Origin: Mesodorylaimus sp. YZB2_4 | Lineage: Eukaryota; Nematoda; Enoplea; Dorylaimida; Dorylaimidae | Assembly (NCBI GenBank): GCA_030248295.1 | Contig: JASANH010000924.1 | Coordinates: forward strand, 141,301 to 205,300 | DNA: 64,000 nt | Reading direction: 5' to 3' | In this document: piece after piece, positions 10,816 to 23,288 of the stretch | Layout of the letters: each line of letters begins with the position of its first letter | Numbering within the stretch: the first letter of the stretch is position 1 | Made by a program: the position numbers and the translations under genes | The notes under the pieces: generated by a model | What the model was told of the DNA's origin: nothing | The model's input: the letters and a program-made list of their open reading frames with translations, nothing else | Database searches by the model: none

Positions 10816-11397
10816 GGCTACGCGACTCTGCCTGTTCCCACATTGGATATTGGAGATATCAATGTGCTTTTCAAATGGACCCATTATGGGACACCATGTC
10901 GGGAGGTCCAAAAAATTTTTTTACCAAAAAAAAAAAAAAAGTCATCTCGTCTGGCTAGCGGCATAACAGGGTGGGCATCTGCCTCTCACACTGACTGCTT
11001 GCAGGCGAATGTTCGACTCGGATTCAGGTGAATTATTTTGTATCACGCGTTCCTTTGCCTTCAAGTGCGCATACCCGCGTTTGAAGTTTATCATAGACTC
11101 TTCTGCGTTGATTCCCCGTCATTGCGGAGTGGCCAGTGATGCGTTTCTTCCCTGATACGAGTAAGCTGTGGAACTCTGATTTTGCCACAGTGCTATTCTA
11201 CAACAGCATTTGGCATCGAGCTCGTTGGCATAGCATGCGGCGAACAAAACACATGAACGGGAGCAAATGCATATCACGATCGATATCTACATCGAAACGA
11301 AATCACTCGAATTCTCCGGATCTTTCTTCTTTTTCAAAGCTCGAAATCACTAAAATACGAGACCCAGTCACAATGAGCTCGTCCTCGAAGAAAACAT
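10816..11397. other. Intergenic with poly-A run and tRNA-like repeat
   Basis: A run of A at about 10925-10940 and, at about 10965-11030, a short tRNA-like repeat with a B-box-like GTTCGACTCGG. Similar short sequences recur near 300, 36680, 41060 and 43880. No coding sequence recognised. Confidence 0.4.
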
Positions 11398-12388
11398 TCA
11401 AACAACAGCGAGGCCCTGCCAACAGTTGGTGCGAATAAACTCAACATCGATGGAAACTATACTCACGCTGAACGCACCGACGACGTACGACTTCGAGCCA
11501 CCTTGCGGACTTTTCGCCATTGGTGTTTCCTTAGGTTGCATTGATACCTGACACAGGAACATGCAAAGTAATTGCTGGGGAAAGAAACTAATGGACCTCA
11601 CCTCGGGCGCTCCTGCAGCCTTTGTTGATGGAACGTGCGACTCGACTCCGCCGGATGCTCCTGTTGAAACCTGAAGCACATGGCATTATATTTTCAATTG
11701 TCTCCACCAACAGGTTAGTCGAGGGACTTACTTCACTTTTTGCAGGAGGAGAACCGGTCGGCGATTGAGACTTTTGAACTTGGGAAATCTTGCCGTCGAC
11801 TTCTTTGGGGGTCTCGAACTCGGCTCGGAGCTTTTCTTGAAGTTTGAACACCTGGGATTTCTGCCAGACAATGCGACGAGTTTCCTTCTTCTAAACTTCC
11901 TTTCCTGCTGGTTTCTTCTTTCCGTCATCGCTGTTGACGCTGTCCCTTTTGCGTCGGTCCTTGTCCCGTCCGTGCTGCTTGTCCTGGTCCCGTTTGTCGG
12001 GCTTTTCCTTCTGCACCCTGTGATCTTCTCTGTCGGCTGATCGTCCGTGCGTTCCGCCTGGTTTCTCGCCTCGTCTTCTCTGTTCAAAATTTGGATCTCT
12101 CTGCATAAGCATTCGGCGATGTCGATCGGTGGCGCTGCTGCTGAGACTGCTCGCCAAGTGTTGCCGATTCATTTGTTGCCACTGAAGCTCGCGAAATCGT
12201 CGCTGATCTTCGTCCGGCTCCTCGCAGCACGCGCAGGCCAGAACCACCGCCATCAACGAGACCAAGGCAACCGCGGATGCTACGATAGCCAATATCCACA
12301 TCGAGAAGGGCAGCGGCGACACTTGAGGGTCCAGGTCTTCCCATACCATTCTCTTCGAGCCGTCGCTTCCAAACGGCGAGGGTGCCAT
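11398..12388 (-). CDS. Single-pass membrane protein with basic, low-complexity tail
   Basis: Minus-strand gene I do not recognise. Four phase-0 exons fit: 11897-12388, 11732-11851, 11602-11670, 11398-11547, giving 276 aa. Met at 12388 begins MAPSPFGSDGS. A transmembrane helix follows (SMWILAIVASAVALVSLMAVVL) ending in CACC, a likely palmitoylation site, then a highly charged Arg/Lys/Asp/Gln-rich tail. Exon 2 encodes a short helical KLQEKLRAEFETPKE, exons 3-4 are Gly/Ser/Pro-rich. The predicted topology is short N-terminus outside, long tail in the cytosol. The intron after exon 1 is only 45 nt with donor GTTTAG, so that join is tentative. The last exon could also splice again at GTGAGT (AFS|VS). 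Its design (TM plus Lys/Arg-rich low complexity) recalls the neighbouring serpin-like gene and the broken gene at 55.7 kb. Confidence 0.6.
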
Positions 12389-13247
12389 CGTTAAGCGAAA
12401 CTGCAGCGCACAAGCCCGCACATAGTACTGACCGCAAGCCCGCACGTGAATATATGTGTGTATTACGGTAGGTACCTACCGTACTACTCAACATTACACT
12501 GTAGGGTGAGTTTGATGCATGGTCCTCGCACACCCACAAGTTGCGAACGCTAGCGACAAACATGCAAACGTGTCAGGCAGCCTAGGAGATATGACGGCAG
12601 AATAACGCTTTGAATTTACTAATACAGTAGGTACTTGTACCAACTTCTCGTTCATGTACTTATAGAAAACCTTGATACAAGTGCACACTTGATTCAAACA
12701 CAGTCGGATCAAGTGCTCGGCACGGCTGTAATACAGTTGGCCTACCTCGGAAAAGATACCGCAGGGACAAGATTAATTTTGTCGTAGGGGCCCGAGACAT
12801 CAACTTGACGAGTGGCTGCCACGTCTGGAAGTAAAAACAGCGAAATACTCTGTCTTCTCCACAGGCCAAACACACTTATTACATGGCTCACTAGTAAACC
12901 GCAATCACTTGTCTCATGCTGTCTTCATGACACGACACCGCGATTGCTTTGTCCGCCCCAAACTAATAGTCCCGAGGACAAAACACATCAAGAGCCAAGG
13001 GTCGAAAGAGCCAATGCTGCACTAGACTGCGTCGGAGGTGCTGAATATCACCGTAAAAAGTAAAGTGATGCACCATTCAACCTGCGCTCTGATTTGGGGC
13101 CGTTAAATTGGAATCGGGTCAGAATACAGAAGCGAGCCAATAGTCACGACCAACTGGACCAATCAGGACGTTTTTCAAAAACAGTCCTTCATGACAGATC
13201 AGCACATCACAGTCATTTAGCGTAAATCACGATCACGACCGACTGCG
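12389..13247. other. Spacer between basic membrane protein and serpin-like gene
   Basis: Both flanking genes are on the minus strand, so this should hold the promoter of the upstream-reading basic protein and the 3' end of the serpin-like gene. A short palindrome (GTAGGTACCTAC) lies near 12468-12480. No exon recognised. Confidence 0.4.
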
Positions 13248-15468
13248 TTATTGTCCGCAGAATTGGCCCATCACCAGCGGCACCAAAACAGGATTCTCGA
13301 CCACTACGAGTCAGATGAACGGATGATCGGCAACAAATCGCTTCAGTTGCGGATGCACGCCGCGCGACTCGATACGGGTGCAGACTGGACAGGGCAGGTC
13401 GTCCGCCATGGTCGGTGATTTCTTTCGATCCTGCTTTGCAGAAGCCTCCTTTGCAGACGTCACCTTAGCGCTCGGTTTGCTGGCACTTTTCTCGGGCCCA
13501 CTTTCGCTCGCTGTATTTCCACTGCTGCATTTCTCCTTTTCGCTTTGACTTTTGCTGCTCGACTCCTCGCTTTCCTTCTTTCCGCTTTTGCTGCTGGAGA
13601 AGCAGGAAAAGATGGAAGATGCCTTTGTCTTGCTCGAGACTGCATTGGTAGTCGTCGGCGGTTGGAGTTGGAGTCGTGGCAGTCTCGTTTTTCCCGCTCG
13701 TCTCGAATGGCGATTGTGTCTTTTTTCCCCGATTTTGTATCGATGGTGTCAGTCGACTTTTCGGCAATTTTGCTCTTCTTTAGTTCGGCCCTTTGGCTTT
13801 CGCTGGTTTCATCCGCGATCTTGCTTTTGCTGGACGCTTTTTGCCAGACTGTCTTGCTATTCTCCTTCAACTCGGACAGTTTCTCCGCTTCGGCATCGAC
13901 GAGCTGGAGCGAAATAATAGACGCACTGGCGGGCCGACCTAGTGGATCAAGGGATATCACTTACCATACAACACTCAGAGTGGACGGTGTCGGTCAAACA
14001 CGGGTTTTAATAGGAGCCTTTTTTGGTCATCTTTCCTTTTGGCGCTTTTGATTTTGGCGTCTTCCGAGTAACTGCCGACTTTGCGGGCTCTTTAACATCG
14101 TCAATTTGTTCTTCGGCAGCAAACATGGCAGCGAGTTCAGCATTTTTGGGATCGACGAGCGCACTTGTCCCGAGGCTCTTCATTCCATCCGCGAAATCTT
14201 TGTATCGGTATTCGAGGACCATCTTTGGTATGACGATCTAAAAGGGAGGAATGGTGTCACCGTTTAAATCGTGAATGACGATGTACACTTACCCGAACTC
14301 GTTCCGGGTGAATGCACTTTTGAATGCGGCCAGTGAATGTTGCGGGCTCGAACTTTCTTTCCATCATTCTCAGGGTGCCTCGCTCCTTCGGCAGCAGAAA
14401 GTAGACGGCTAGCTGCGAGGAGGACTTGGAGCTTGGCTTAAGCGGAAGGCGCAGAAGTTGGAATTCGTCGTCCTCGTGGTAGTAGTAGCAGAAGTCTGTC
14501 TCGTCTTCTTCGCAAGTGTGCAGCATCGGCAGATTCGGAATCATTTTTCGTCCGTCATAGCTCAGGAACGGATGGCCGGTCGAGGAGACGTTTTCTGCTC
14601 GGAAGGCTCTCTCCATGTGGCAACGGAACCCGCACACATTGATCAGAAGGATTCGAGGGTCGGCCTTGTTCAGGAAGAACGTTTGCATCTTTTTCTCGGC
14701 GTAGTCGTACAAAGGGCGCTCCATGAAGCCGACGAGGCGCTTGGCCCAAGCGTTTAGATCGTCCATGACTTCTTCTCGCTTCTTCTCGCTCCTGTCGAAC
14801 GCTACCATTGCCATCACTTTTCCAGAACGCTCATTAAACGATTCGAACTTTCGACGGTATTCGGGGCAGTAGGCATATATTTGCTTCTTCGGGGCGTAGA
14901 GTCGGGTGCCGAGGCGCCAGCCGCGGTCTGGACCACCAAGACCCAGCGGAGAAATGGTGGCAGTCAGAAGAAGGAGAGCTTCTTCGACGATACTGTCCGG
15001 CAGCGTGGGAAAGAGGACAGTTCGCATTTGGGCACGAGTCACGTTCGTGGCTGCATCGTAGTAGGGACCGAATGATACTTCGAGTGCCGACGGAAAGGCC
15101 AAGAAGGTCTTTCGGGCGTGCATGGTCCCGCGCCAACGATGCACGTTCAGAGCAAAGGAGAAGAAAGACCTGCATAAAGCCAGAATAAAATAATGAGAAA
15201 GAAATAAAGACATGGAACTTACGTCGACTGAAGAGAGATCGAGATGGGTTCTCTGGTTGGCATCGGCAGAGGAGCGGTTCGCACAGATGGTTTCCAATCT
15301 GTAAGGTTTCTCTTGTTTCGCCGACTTCGCCGATTTAGTCTTTCGTCCTTGGCAGCAGATACAGATCGAAATGGCGAATACAAAGGCCAGGAAGGCGGCG
15401 ATAGTTGGTGCGAAAGGCTCAAATAAACTGTTGAAAGACTCGTCGTCCAGCACAAGCAGCGGAGCCAT
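13248..15468 (-). pseudogene. Membrane-anchored serpin-like gene, frame disrupted
   Basis: Serpin fold is recognisable: FLAFPSALEVSFGPYY ... TRAQMRTVLFP (helix A/D region), LLINVCGFRCHMERAF (strand 3A), LLRLPLKP ... LAVYFLLPKERGTLRMME (strands 2B/3B), then across a spliced intron (14238-14292) RVRIVIPKMVLEYRY and SLGTSALVDPKNAELAAMF (helix I), and near the end RFVADHPFI and LVPLVMG, the family's C-terminal hallmark. The N-terminus has a transmembrane segment (TIAAFLAFVFAISICICC), unusual for serpins. Exons read: about 14293-15468, 14007-14237, a Lys/Ser-rich block 13460-13903. Problems: a TGA (13311-13313) interrupts the C-terminal hallmark between HPFI and LVVV, with a second stop at 13248-13250; the 53-nt segment 15170-15222 has perfect splice sites but removing it breaks the frame of the TM-bearing exon; and the helix I exon stops at 14007 with no good donor. 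The reactive-centre loop cannot be placed. Either a decaying serpin or sequence errors. Confidence 0.65.
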
Positions 15469-16786
15469 GGCGCAACAGGATCGTCCGTCGTGAACTGCCC
15501 GATTGACTGAAAATGAGATCTCGCCCGCTTGTTTGGGACAGTCTGAAAGTGTAAAGCAAATTAGCGATACACAAACGAAATCCGCGCCATCAATGTTTGA
15601 AAATTTTGTGGTTTTTTCTCAGCGGAGGAGGGCAAGACTTCTTCTTTTTCGATACAGGATCTCACTGTGCGTGATTATGGACAATGACCCTTTTTAAAGG
15701 TTTTCTTTCCATAATTCTTCAAACTGCTGGTGTTGTTTAAGGGCTTGATCATACCACTGTTGCAACAGGTATCGCTTTAGAAACTAGCAAAGGAAACGGC
15801 AAAATAATTCTTCATGTCTCTGACTGTAAATGATTTGCAACTAAAATATTGTATTCAGACGTTTTCGCATGTCTCTTGTGAAAGACAGATGGGCGATCCC
15901 AAAGACTAGGTGGGCAATTGTCCACTCGATGGCGATGCCTTCCTGGATTCAGAAACCTTTCCTGGAAGATGTGGTGACCTCACTCTTCCCGTGAAACGAA
16001 GTGCATGTTCGGAAATGGGGATGCAATGTCCAGATTGTGTCAGGTAAAGGAAAACAAGGATCAGAAGACCAGTGTGAGAAGGGTGGCAATAAGACTAGAC
16101 CAGGAAACCTGTAACCGAAACACTGACGCAGTGACATTATGGCCATACGTCAATGCGATATACAGGAAACCCGTGTGATATTCAGTCATGCCGGAAAATG
16201 CGCATACATCAACCTGTTTCTGGTTACGATTCCTAACTCTTTGATAATCTTCCCAAAAGTGCTTTTCTCAAACCGCTATCTGTCCTATTCGCATATCGCA
16301 TACGGAAAGGCCACGATTTTGGTGATATAGTTATGCAAGGAAAGTAGACGGCCGATAGCAAAGAAGTGATCGCGAGTCATTGCCGTCGCTCTGACTGCAA
16401 CCTGCTGGGAGTGGGCAGTGTCGTAATTAAAACACACAAAATAAGTGCACATGAGGAGAAGGGGCTAGCAGGAGCTTGTAATTCTTTTGACACGCTTTCT
16501 TCTTGGGTTTGCACACATGGCTAGTGATACTGGTGGATCTCTCCAGCTATCGAAATTTTGCTCTGGCATTTTTGTAGTATATCATGATCTCTAGCAGAAT
16601 TTTACGTTTCGCTTATCTAGAATTGTTCAGTATATTCAGTACAGTCGGCCCTGCTAAAAACTTTAATTGTAAAATCCGAGGACATTTAAAACTTTCCGAA
16701 AGACACTCCTCGCTCAATACAAACACATGTAATCGCGCCTTGTTCGCAGTAGAGGGATGCGCATCGATGAATCCATGTATTTCTTC
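15469..16786. other. Intergenic between serpin-like gene and K+ channel B
   Basis: No exon, RNA gene or transposon end recognised. The left part should include the promoter of the serpin-like gene (minus) and the right part the 3' UTR of channel B (minus). Confidence 0.4.
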
Positions 16787-19354
16787 TCACGAAATGCCCC
16801 TATTCTTCGGGATGGATATCATGGCTGCATTTTCATCGTATTTTGTATCATGCTTGCCCAATTTCCAAGAAGGTCTTTTTATGCTGACTTGCTTCAAAAT
16901 TGTCGTGACAGCCGGTAGCTTCGTCTTCGCCTCCCTGTTCTTGTACGTTTCCCCAAACTGTTCGACCATGATCGAGATAGGCATGGCCATAAGGATGATG
17001 CCTACCACGCACACCACTCCCGCAAAGGCACGGCCGATCCACGTCGTCGGAGTAACATCGCCATAACCGACCTGAAAAGAGACAGTGCCCAGCAAAGGTA
17101 GCTCGAGCATGAAGAGATGCTCACCGTGGTCAGTGTGACGATGCACCACCAGAATGTGGCGGGTATGCTGGTGAAGGCGGTGCCCTCCTCGTCACGCTCA
17201 AAGTAGTAGATGACAGAGGAGGCGATGATGGTGGCCATGCCCACAAAGACCAAAAGAATGAATAAATCCTTTCGGCAACGCTTGAATGTTTCGCCCATGA
17301 TAAGAACACTATCGAAATAGCGGGCAAGACGTAGGGCCCGCATGATACGAAGGATACGAATAATACGAAACACGTAGATCACAATCACTTTCTTGGTGTG
17401 CAGGTTGAATGCCCAGAGGAGCAGTTCGATGTAGAAGGGCACAGTAGCCAGGATGTCGATGATGTTCATTGTTGATTTGAAGAAGTGGCACTTGTTGGGG
17501 CATGCGATGAAGCGCACCACGAGCTCCAAAGTGAACCATCCGATGCACACCATCTCGATAATGTCAAATATTGGGCCACCTTCGCAGCGACTGATTGAGA
17601 CATCCTGAAATAGATGAGTGAGTGGATAGTGGCCTGACGCTTGGAAGAGGGGTGATTAGGCTCGCCCATGGTAATACTGCATCGGTCAAAAATGTATGGA
17701 TCATGATTTGTATTCTTGATACGGAAACCAGCCAGCACCCTGCTTAGATCATCCAAACAGACTCAACGTGTAACCGTGGCTGACTTGACCGCTATAACCA
17801 GAAAAACGTTCCGAAATTTTCGGTGGCTTGCTACTTTGAAAAATATCAAGACCTCATCTTACTCAGACAAAATTTATCCACTTTTTTATGGTCTCGACGT
17901 AGCGTAGCGTGGGAATTTACCTGATCGTCTAGCATTGATATGGTGGAATATTGTTCATTGGTCGAGTTCACCAAGTTAGCATCATCTCCAGATTGCTCGC
18001 AATGGTGCAATGCCTCCACAGTGCTCAACATTAAATTGATTATCGAAAGAAGAATGAAAAGGATCGATACAATACTGATGATCTAAAATCAGAAGGCGTT
18101 AGAGAAGTGTTAATGCGAAAATTTTCAGTCATTGATCATCAGTATCAGGCCAGGCATCTTGTACCCAAAGGGTGCCTCACGTGAGCTTCTTTAGTGCTTA
18201 TTGAGTAGTGTTCCCGTACCAGTGAATAAATGCGCGATCAGTCAGCTGAAGGCACGTCATCCCATCTGAAGCCCGACGGCGATGGACATAAGGGGTTACA
18301 GTAGGTGCTGCCTGTCGTGCTGAGCACTTCCCTTAGTCGCTTCACCTGCATTTGATGACACAATAAGACAGGAACTTGAATCTTTCTGATCTCTAACCCC
18401 ATTAAATCGCAAACTTAAAGAGACATCAACTGGTTCTCAGGATCGTCATCGAAAATCGCTTCTTGTCTGTTAAAATACTGGTTTATACACTGTATAGTTA
18501 TACATACTGTAGGTTTACTGCGCAGGAACTATTTTTTATAGTACAGCTCCGCTGGACAATAATTGAAGGTGACTTGGACTACATTACACTGGCGAAAATA
18601 CTGGCCTACCAGTGGCGCTCCAAACCCGCTGTAACACACACCTGGGCGGTGGGAGATATGAACGAACGATCCCTGCGGGACACGAAGCTCTTAGCATAAG
18701 CAACTGGAAAAAAACAGCTGAAGCAACAGGTAAAATGGCTTGATTCCTTCCTGCCAGGAGGAGTGCCGATCTCCCGGAAATCCCGGAATGCTGGTTACAC
18801 CATCCTTACACACTTACTGATGCAGCAGTTGATGAGCTCGGATCATGACAGCATATCCAGACCCTTCCCAGAAATGTGCTTGGTCCTTCCGCAGTCTCGT
18901 CCTGCCCCACCGTTTCATCGGTCTCATCCACTTCCTCTTTGTCATCAACCTCCCCCATAGCGCAGCACTGAGCCACTTTTACGCCCCGTCCTTTGTCCTC
19001 TGTTGTGATCACTCTCCAGAACTCCATCTCGTCCAGAAGCATGTCCTTGCACACGCCATTCGGACAGTGCAGTCGTCCCGTGTACGCATAATGGAGCACA
19101 TAATCCAACACCACAGACGATCTCTCCATATAGAACTCATTGGTGTCAACCATATAGAAACTGCTGGCCGCGGCCGGAGTCAGCCTGTGACCCCTGTTCC
19201 TCGGGTCTACTCCACCATCCGCATCCAGTTGGGCTAATTCGGCAAACAGAGTGCCATGCAAACCGAGGGCTGTGGACTTTAGGATTTTGTATCTTTTACC
19301 ACTAATGTTCAATTTGAGAAAGGCTTTAGAATAGTCAATGACTTTCGTTTCCAT
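16787..19354 (-). CDS. Voltage-gated K+ channel alpha subunit (Kv), gene B
   Basis: Paralogue of gene A with the same exon plan: 18818-19354 (T1), 17921-18082 (S1), 17125-17604 (S2 to pore helix), 16787-17071 (filter, S6, tail); 487 aa. Exon 3 is exactly 480 nt in both genes and the last intron is 53 nt in both (17072-17124), again cutting between TT and VGYGD. T1 carries the same HX5C plus CC pattern; S4 is FRIIRILRIMRALRLARYF; S6 ends AMPISIMVEQF. The differences cluster in the S1-S2 loop, in the S4-S5 linker (VLIMGETFKRC against IRIMGETLMKC) and in the C-terminal tail, where A and B diverge. DNA identity in exons 1 and 3 is high enough to read by eye, including long exact stretches, which implies a recent duplication or gene conversion. 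The start is the first in-frame ATG (METKVIDYSK). A and B could form heterotetramers; that is inference. Confidence 0.9.
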
Positions 19355-20792
19355 GACGATAACAGCCAAATATGGAAGACAGTTTCGCCCAGATTTGCGC
19401 TCCACGCAACACTCTTGTTTGTATGTAGTAGACTTGCCTCCTCTTCCGACGACCACACAAGGTTTTCTTACGCCATTGCAAAAGGACTGGGAAAAATCTT
19501 TTCTCACTTGTGCATTATGCACTGGGCAGGTATGTGGGGAGAATGTATATGTATGTCACGGCCGACAGACTTTGCGCAGTGAACTGTCGCTGTTACTGTA
19601 TGCCTAATGGCAACGTGAGTGGCATCTTTTGAGCAAAGCGCAGATCGAGTATACTGCATCTCTTATGAATCACTAGGAAATCTAAAACATACATTTTATT
19701 GTATTTAGGCATTTAAGCAAGATTGAAAGTTCATACTTGTGCCTCCTCTCATTGTAATTATATTTAAATTGTGTTCGCGAAGTTTGACACTAAAGGTTCA
19801 GCTCTAGAAGACATGTTTTGGCGAGAATAGACCATTGATTGAGCAGTCCTTATGCGTACAGTATGTGGGCAACAGTGCATTTACTACTTGACTCCAAAGC
19901 ATGCATGCATTGCGGAGACAAGTACCGCACGAACGAGCATGCATGCATTGCGGACGAGATTGCGGTGCAGCAGGAGGAGGTTTTGACGGGCGGAGAGGAC
20001 ATGAATTTCAAGGTAACCCAATGAATTCGATCGGAAATTATAACTTCCATGTGAGGATGACAGTAGAACGATAGGATAGGGTTATCACTTTTCCGAATTA
20101 GAATCTGCTCACACGCTAAGTTTTGGGTAAAATGATAATGCCATGGCTGCAGTACAAGTTCGATGCGATGCCACGTGCTGTGTGCGATGCAATCAGCACC
20201 GTCGATCGCGAGCTTGACGCATCACATCGAACCTTACTTCCAGCTTAAGCTGTTGGCTGGGTATCCAGATTCACATATCTCAGAATCATGGCTCCTACAG
20301 TACATGGTCCAAGTCAGTCTTCCCGCGGCATGCCTCCCCACGCCTTCCCACTGGGCTGATGGAGTCAATATGGATAACTTTATAATCTCGTATCGACCTC
20401 TAGCAGCTGAATAACACGAAAAGAATAATCACCTAAAACGGCGTGTCATATCAACTGCTATGCCTGCTGAGATGTCATGTCGGCATGATGTTGGTTGATC
20501 TGATTGTATAAAATCCAGGATATTGTCTTCCAATCAGCAGGCCTGCTTTAGAACCAGCCAACCAGAAGTGCTGTGCAAAAACACCAATTTTGCCCTTTTT
20601 TGTCTAATTTTTCATCGACCAAACAAGAAATTTGGGGGGGGGGGGGGCTCTAAATATGACATGGACAACAAGAAGCCAAATTTCAACACATTTCGTCCGT
20701 GCGCTCTAGAGATCCCATATGCACGTTTTGTTGCTCCAGATAAGCGGGCAACGAAGGAACATTGGGCTGACGCGATAACCAGGTCACGACTG
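19355..20792. other. Intergenic upstream of channel B
   Basis: Likely promoter region of channel B at the left edge. A direct repeat of GCATGCATGCATTGCGGA occurs twice near 19899-19956. A poly-G run lies at about 20634-20647. No coding sequence recognised. Confidence 0.4.
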
Positions 20793-20878
20793 GATCGGAT
20801 GGAGGTTTTTCGGATCAGATCAGATCGGAAAAATTTCGGATCGGATCGGATGAGTTTCGGATCGGATAATGTGAAATA
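20793..20878. repeat. GGATCGGAT-rich terminal block, left
   Basis: A cluster of imperfect CGGATCGGAT units interspersed with AAAAAT and GTTTC. A matching cluster in the opposite orientation lies at 22283-22372, so the two blocks form long imperfect inverted repeats around 1.4 kb that includes a LINE fragment. Confidence 0.6.
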
Positions 20879-21063
20879 CTTGTAATTTTTTTAACAATCA
20901 ATAACGCATTTACTTTTTTCGAAAGGCCTCGACCGATGATTAACAACGGTATTTATTATCATGGTGCCATGGCTATAGCAACGCCTTCGGGAAGCTTTGC
21001 CACACAGCTCATCATGGATCACTGAATACTTTACTGACTGACTGCTGAGACAGCCACTCATTT

Positions 21064-21670
21064 TTGTATGGGGCATGGACACTTTATCTAGGACGCGAAA
21101 GAAAACTTGGCAATCACGTAGATGGCACTAACTTGCTGACTGGATGTTCTAAATCGATCGAAAGAATTTCGCATGTCTACGATATGTCTAAACAAGCGTC
21201 AGGTGCAACACTGAAACGAGGAAAGACCAGAATCCTGCTGATTGGGATCATCAACAGGCGTGGGTTAGGAAAGGAGCTAATGCATTTTGTAGTCGATAAA
21301 CTGAAAATGTATGGATTTTGGATTAGCAGGGATGGCATGGAAATAGCCGAAAACTAGGCGTGTGTCACAAATCACATTGGTGGACTTGAGGGAAAGATCC
21401 CGAGCTCAAAAATTTAATATTTCAGCAGAATATATGTGGCTGACACCTACTATTTACCAAAGCTGTGGTACTTGGCCTAATGACTAGAAGCTAACTTGCA
21501 ACGGTTCATCAAAAGGAAAATTGACAGATACCTCTGGCATCCAGCAAAAGTCAATATAGGGACAAGAGCAATGAGTCCTGGACCATCCTAATTTAGGAAT
21601 GACAACCTGGGCTTACAGAATAATGCTGCTTCTTCGGAGGTTTCTAAAGCGCGGAAAGAAATTCGTCTGT
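21064..21670 (+). mobile_element. Degenerate LINE (non-LTR retrotransposon) RT C-terminal fragment
   Basis: Frame with SIERISHVYDMSKQASGATL and KRGKTRILLIG, then after a stop IGGLEGKIP ... YYLPKLWYLA and LQRFIKRKIDRYLWHPAK. This order (ASGAxLNxxKS, then GK, then LPKLWYxA and KFLW-like motifs) is the region following the reverse-transcriptase active site in L1-type LINEs. No YxDD or endonuclease was seen, and there are several stops, so it is a dead 5'-truncated fragment. It lies between the inverted GGATC-rich blocks. Confidence 0.65.
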
Positions 21671-22282
21671 TACGATACTTATGATTATTTTGTTGACAAA
21701 GGCAGGTCTGATGGACTGAGACAACTTGCGCACGTCAGCTGTAGAAGGATGCCAGAAAAGCTGAATTAGCTGCTAAATTCGAGCTCCTGGATCAGCACAC
21801 TGTAGGGCTCGAATAGGTGATAACCCAACTAATCAAAAATATAAAAACCAAACTCATTTGTAACCACTTAGTCGATAAAAAGGTATCGAAGGCAACCGGG
21901 GCCATGCAATGCTACTGTATTGGTAAGTTTAGGAGAACTAGGTTTTTTGTGGTGCATGCATTGATTCATGAGTGCTAACATCGAAAAAATGTTGGGAAAA
22001 AACTGACTGTAGCCATAACTTCAAATTATCTTATAAAAATGGATATTTCCACTCCACTCACAGATATTTCTGTCGACGGACTCCAATCTAGTTGCAAAAT
22101 CTGAGTCATTCATGTTTTCTCTGGTCTAAAATAATAATAATGACAAGATAACTTTTAACTCCATTTGTGAGCATGAATAAGCAAGCATCAATGCAGAATC
22201 TCGATTTCATCTCATTCGTTACACTACAGGCGTTAAAGAAAAATTTTAGTTAGTTGTTTTCATGCAGTTTTCTAAACACCAT

Positions 22283-22372
22283 GGGCTCGGAACTTCGGAT
22301 CGGATAATTCGGATTGGATGATCCGATCCGAATTTTCGGATCGTGATTTTTCGATCCGATCCGATCCAGCCG
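22283..22372. repeat. ATCCGATCCG-rich terminal block, right
   Basis: Reverse-orientation partner of the block at 20793-20878. Both read outward-to-inward from a GCTGGATCGGAT-like end (left GACTGGATCGGAT). Confidence 0.6.
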
Positions 22373-23288
22373 CGAACCAGAAGGAGTATAGGCACAAAAC
22401 TTAGCTTTCTCAACTTCAGTCATCACTGTAAGCTGCAGCCATTTCAGAAAATAGAGAGAGCTGGATGACAGGAAATGTGAACTCCTACCGGCGCGCACTC
22501 TATCTGATGGTGAGATCTATTTGGCTGAAAGAGAAGGATAAAGACTGTCATTGGGGAAGCGCTACAGATGTGGCGATGACAAGGTTGCTAGAAACAACCG
22601 AAAATGCTGCAAGTTTGCATAATGAACACACCACTCGAATTGAATCAACCACCTGGAACTGACGTGAACACTGCCTTGACTTGAGTCGTGGCTATAACCC
22701 TTACGTAGTTGATCGAACTGTTGGCTCCTTGGAATTATCATGTCTTATAACACACGCGGCTTTCAGATCGTCTGGCCCCCCTTCCAAAAGTATTTGTTTG
22801 AAAAAATTTCATACAGCAAATATCTAGTTTTTGGTGAAAGCAATAAAATGTTCGGATTCGATTTCAATTAATTTATTCGATTGAGTGACTTGAAAAACAA
22901 TTATCAAGTAGGTGATTAATCCTTTCCTGTTTTTAGACAAAAATCGGTGGACTTTTATGCACGCATAAGCGTCTCATGATGAGATGGATACGACGGCTGC
23001 TGCTAAGACTGATTCGTCATTGCGGTTCCGCTACCCTGCATCTGCTTAAACTTGAGTTGGTTTTATCGACATTTATAGATACTCCAATAAACCAAATGTA
23101 AAAACATATGTTCTACATTATTCTGAAGTTCGCATGATATCAGAATTATGGATAGTGAACCCATGCAATGCGGCCTCTGACAATAAAATTTTTCACCGCC
23201 ATGCCTCATTCAACCCATATTCTTCTCGATACTCAAGTCGGGTCCACTGAAATCCACATCGGAAGCCCCAACATCACACAACTTTTGC
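22373..23288. other. Intergenic, no gene recognised
   Basis: No exon or repeat identified. The right edge should contain the 3' UTR of K+ channel C (minus strand). Confidence 0.35.

Noticed and set aside
13545-14051. Plus-strand ORFs opposite the serpin-like gene
   Set aside because: Complement of the Lys/Ser-rich exon; no domain, and the minus strand shows real splice sites and serpin motifs.
15170-15222. Treating this as a normal constitutive intron
   Set aside because: Splice signals are good, but removal shifts the frame between the TM exon and the serpin exon, so I kept both readings open.
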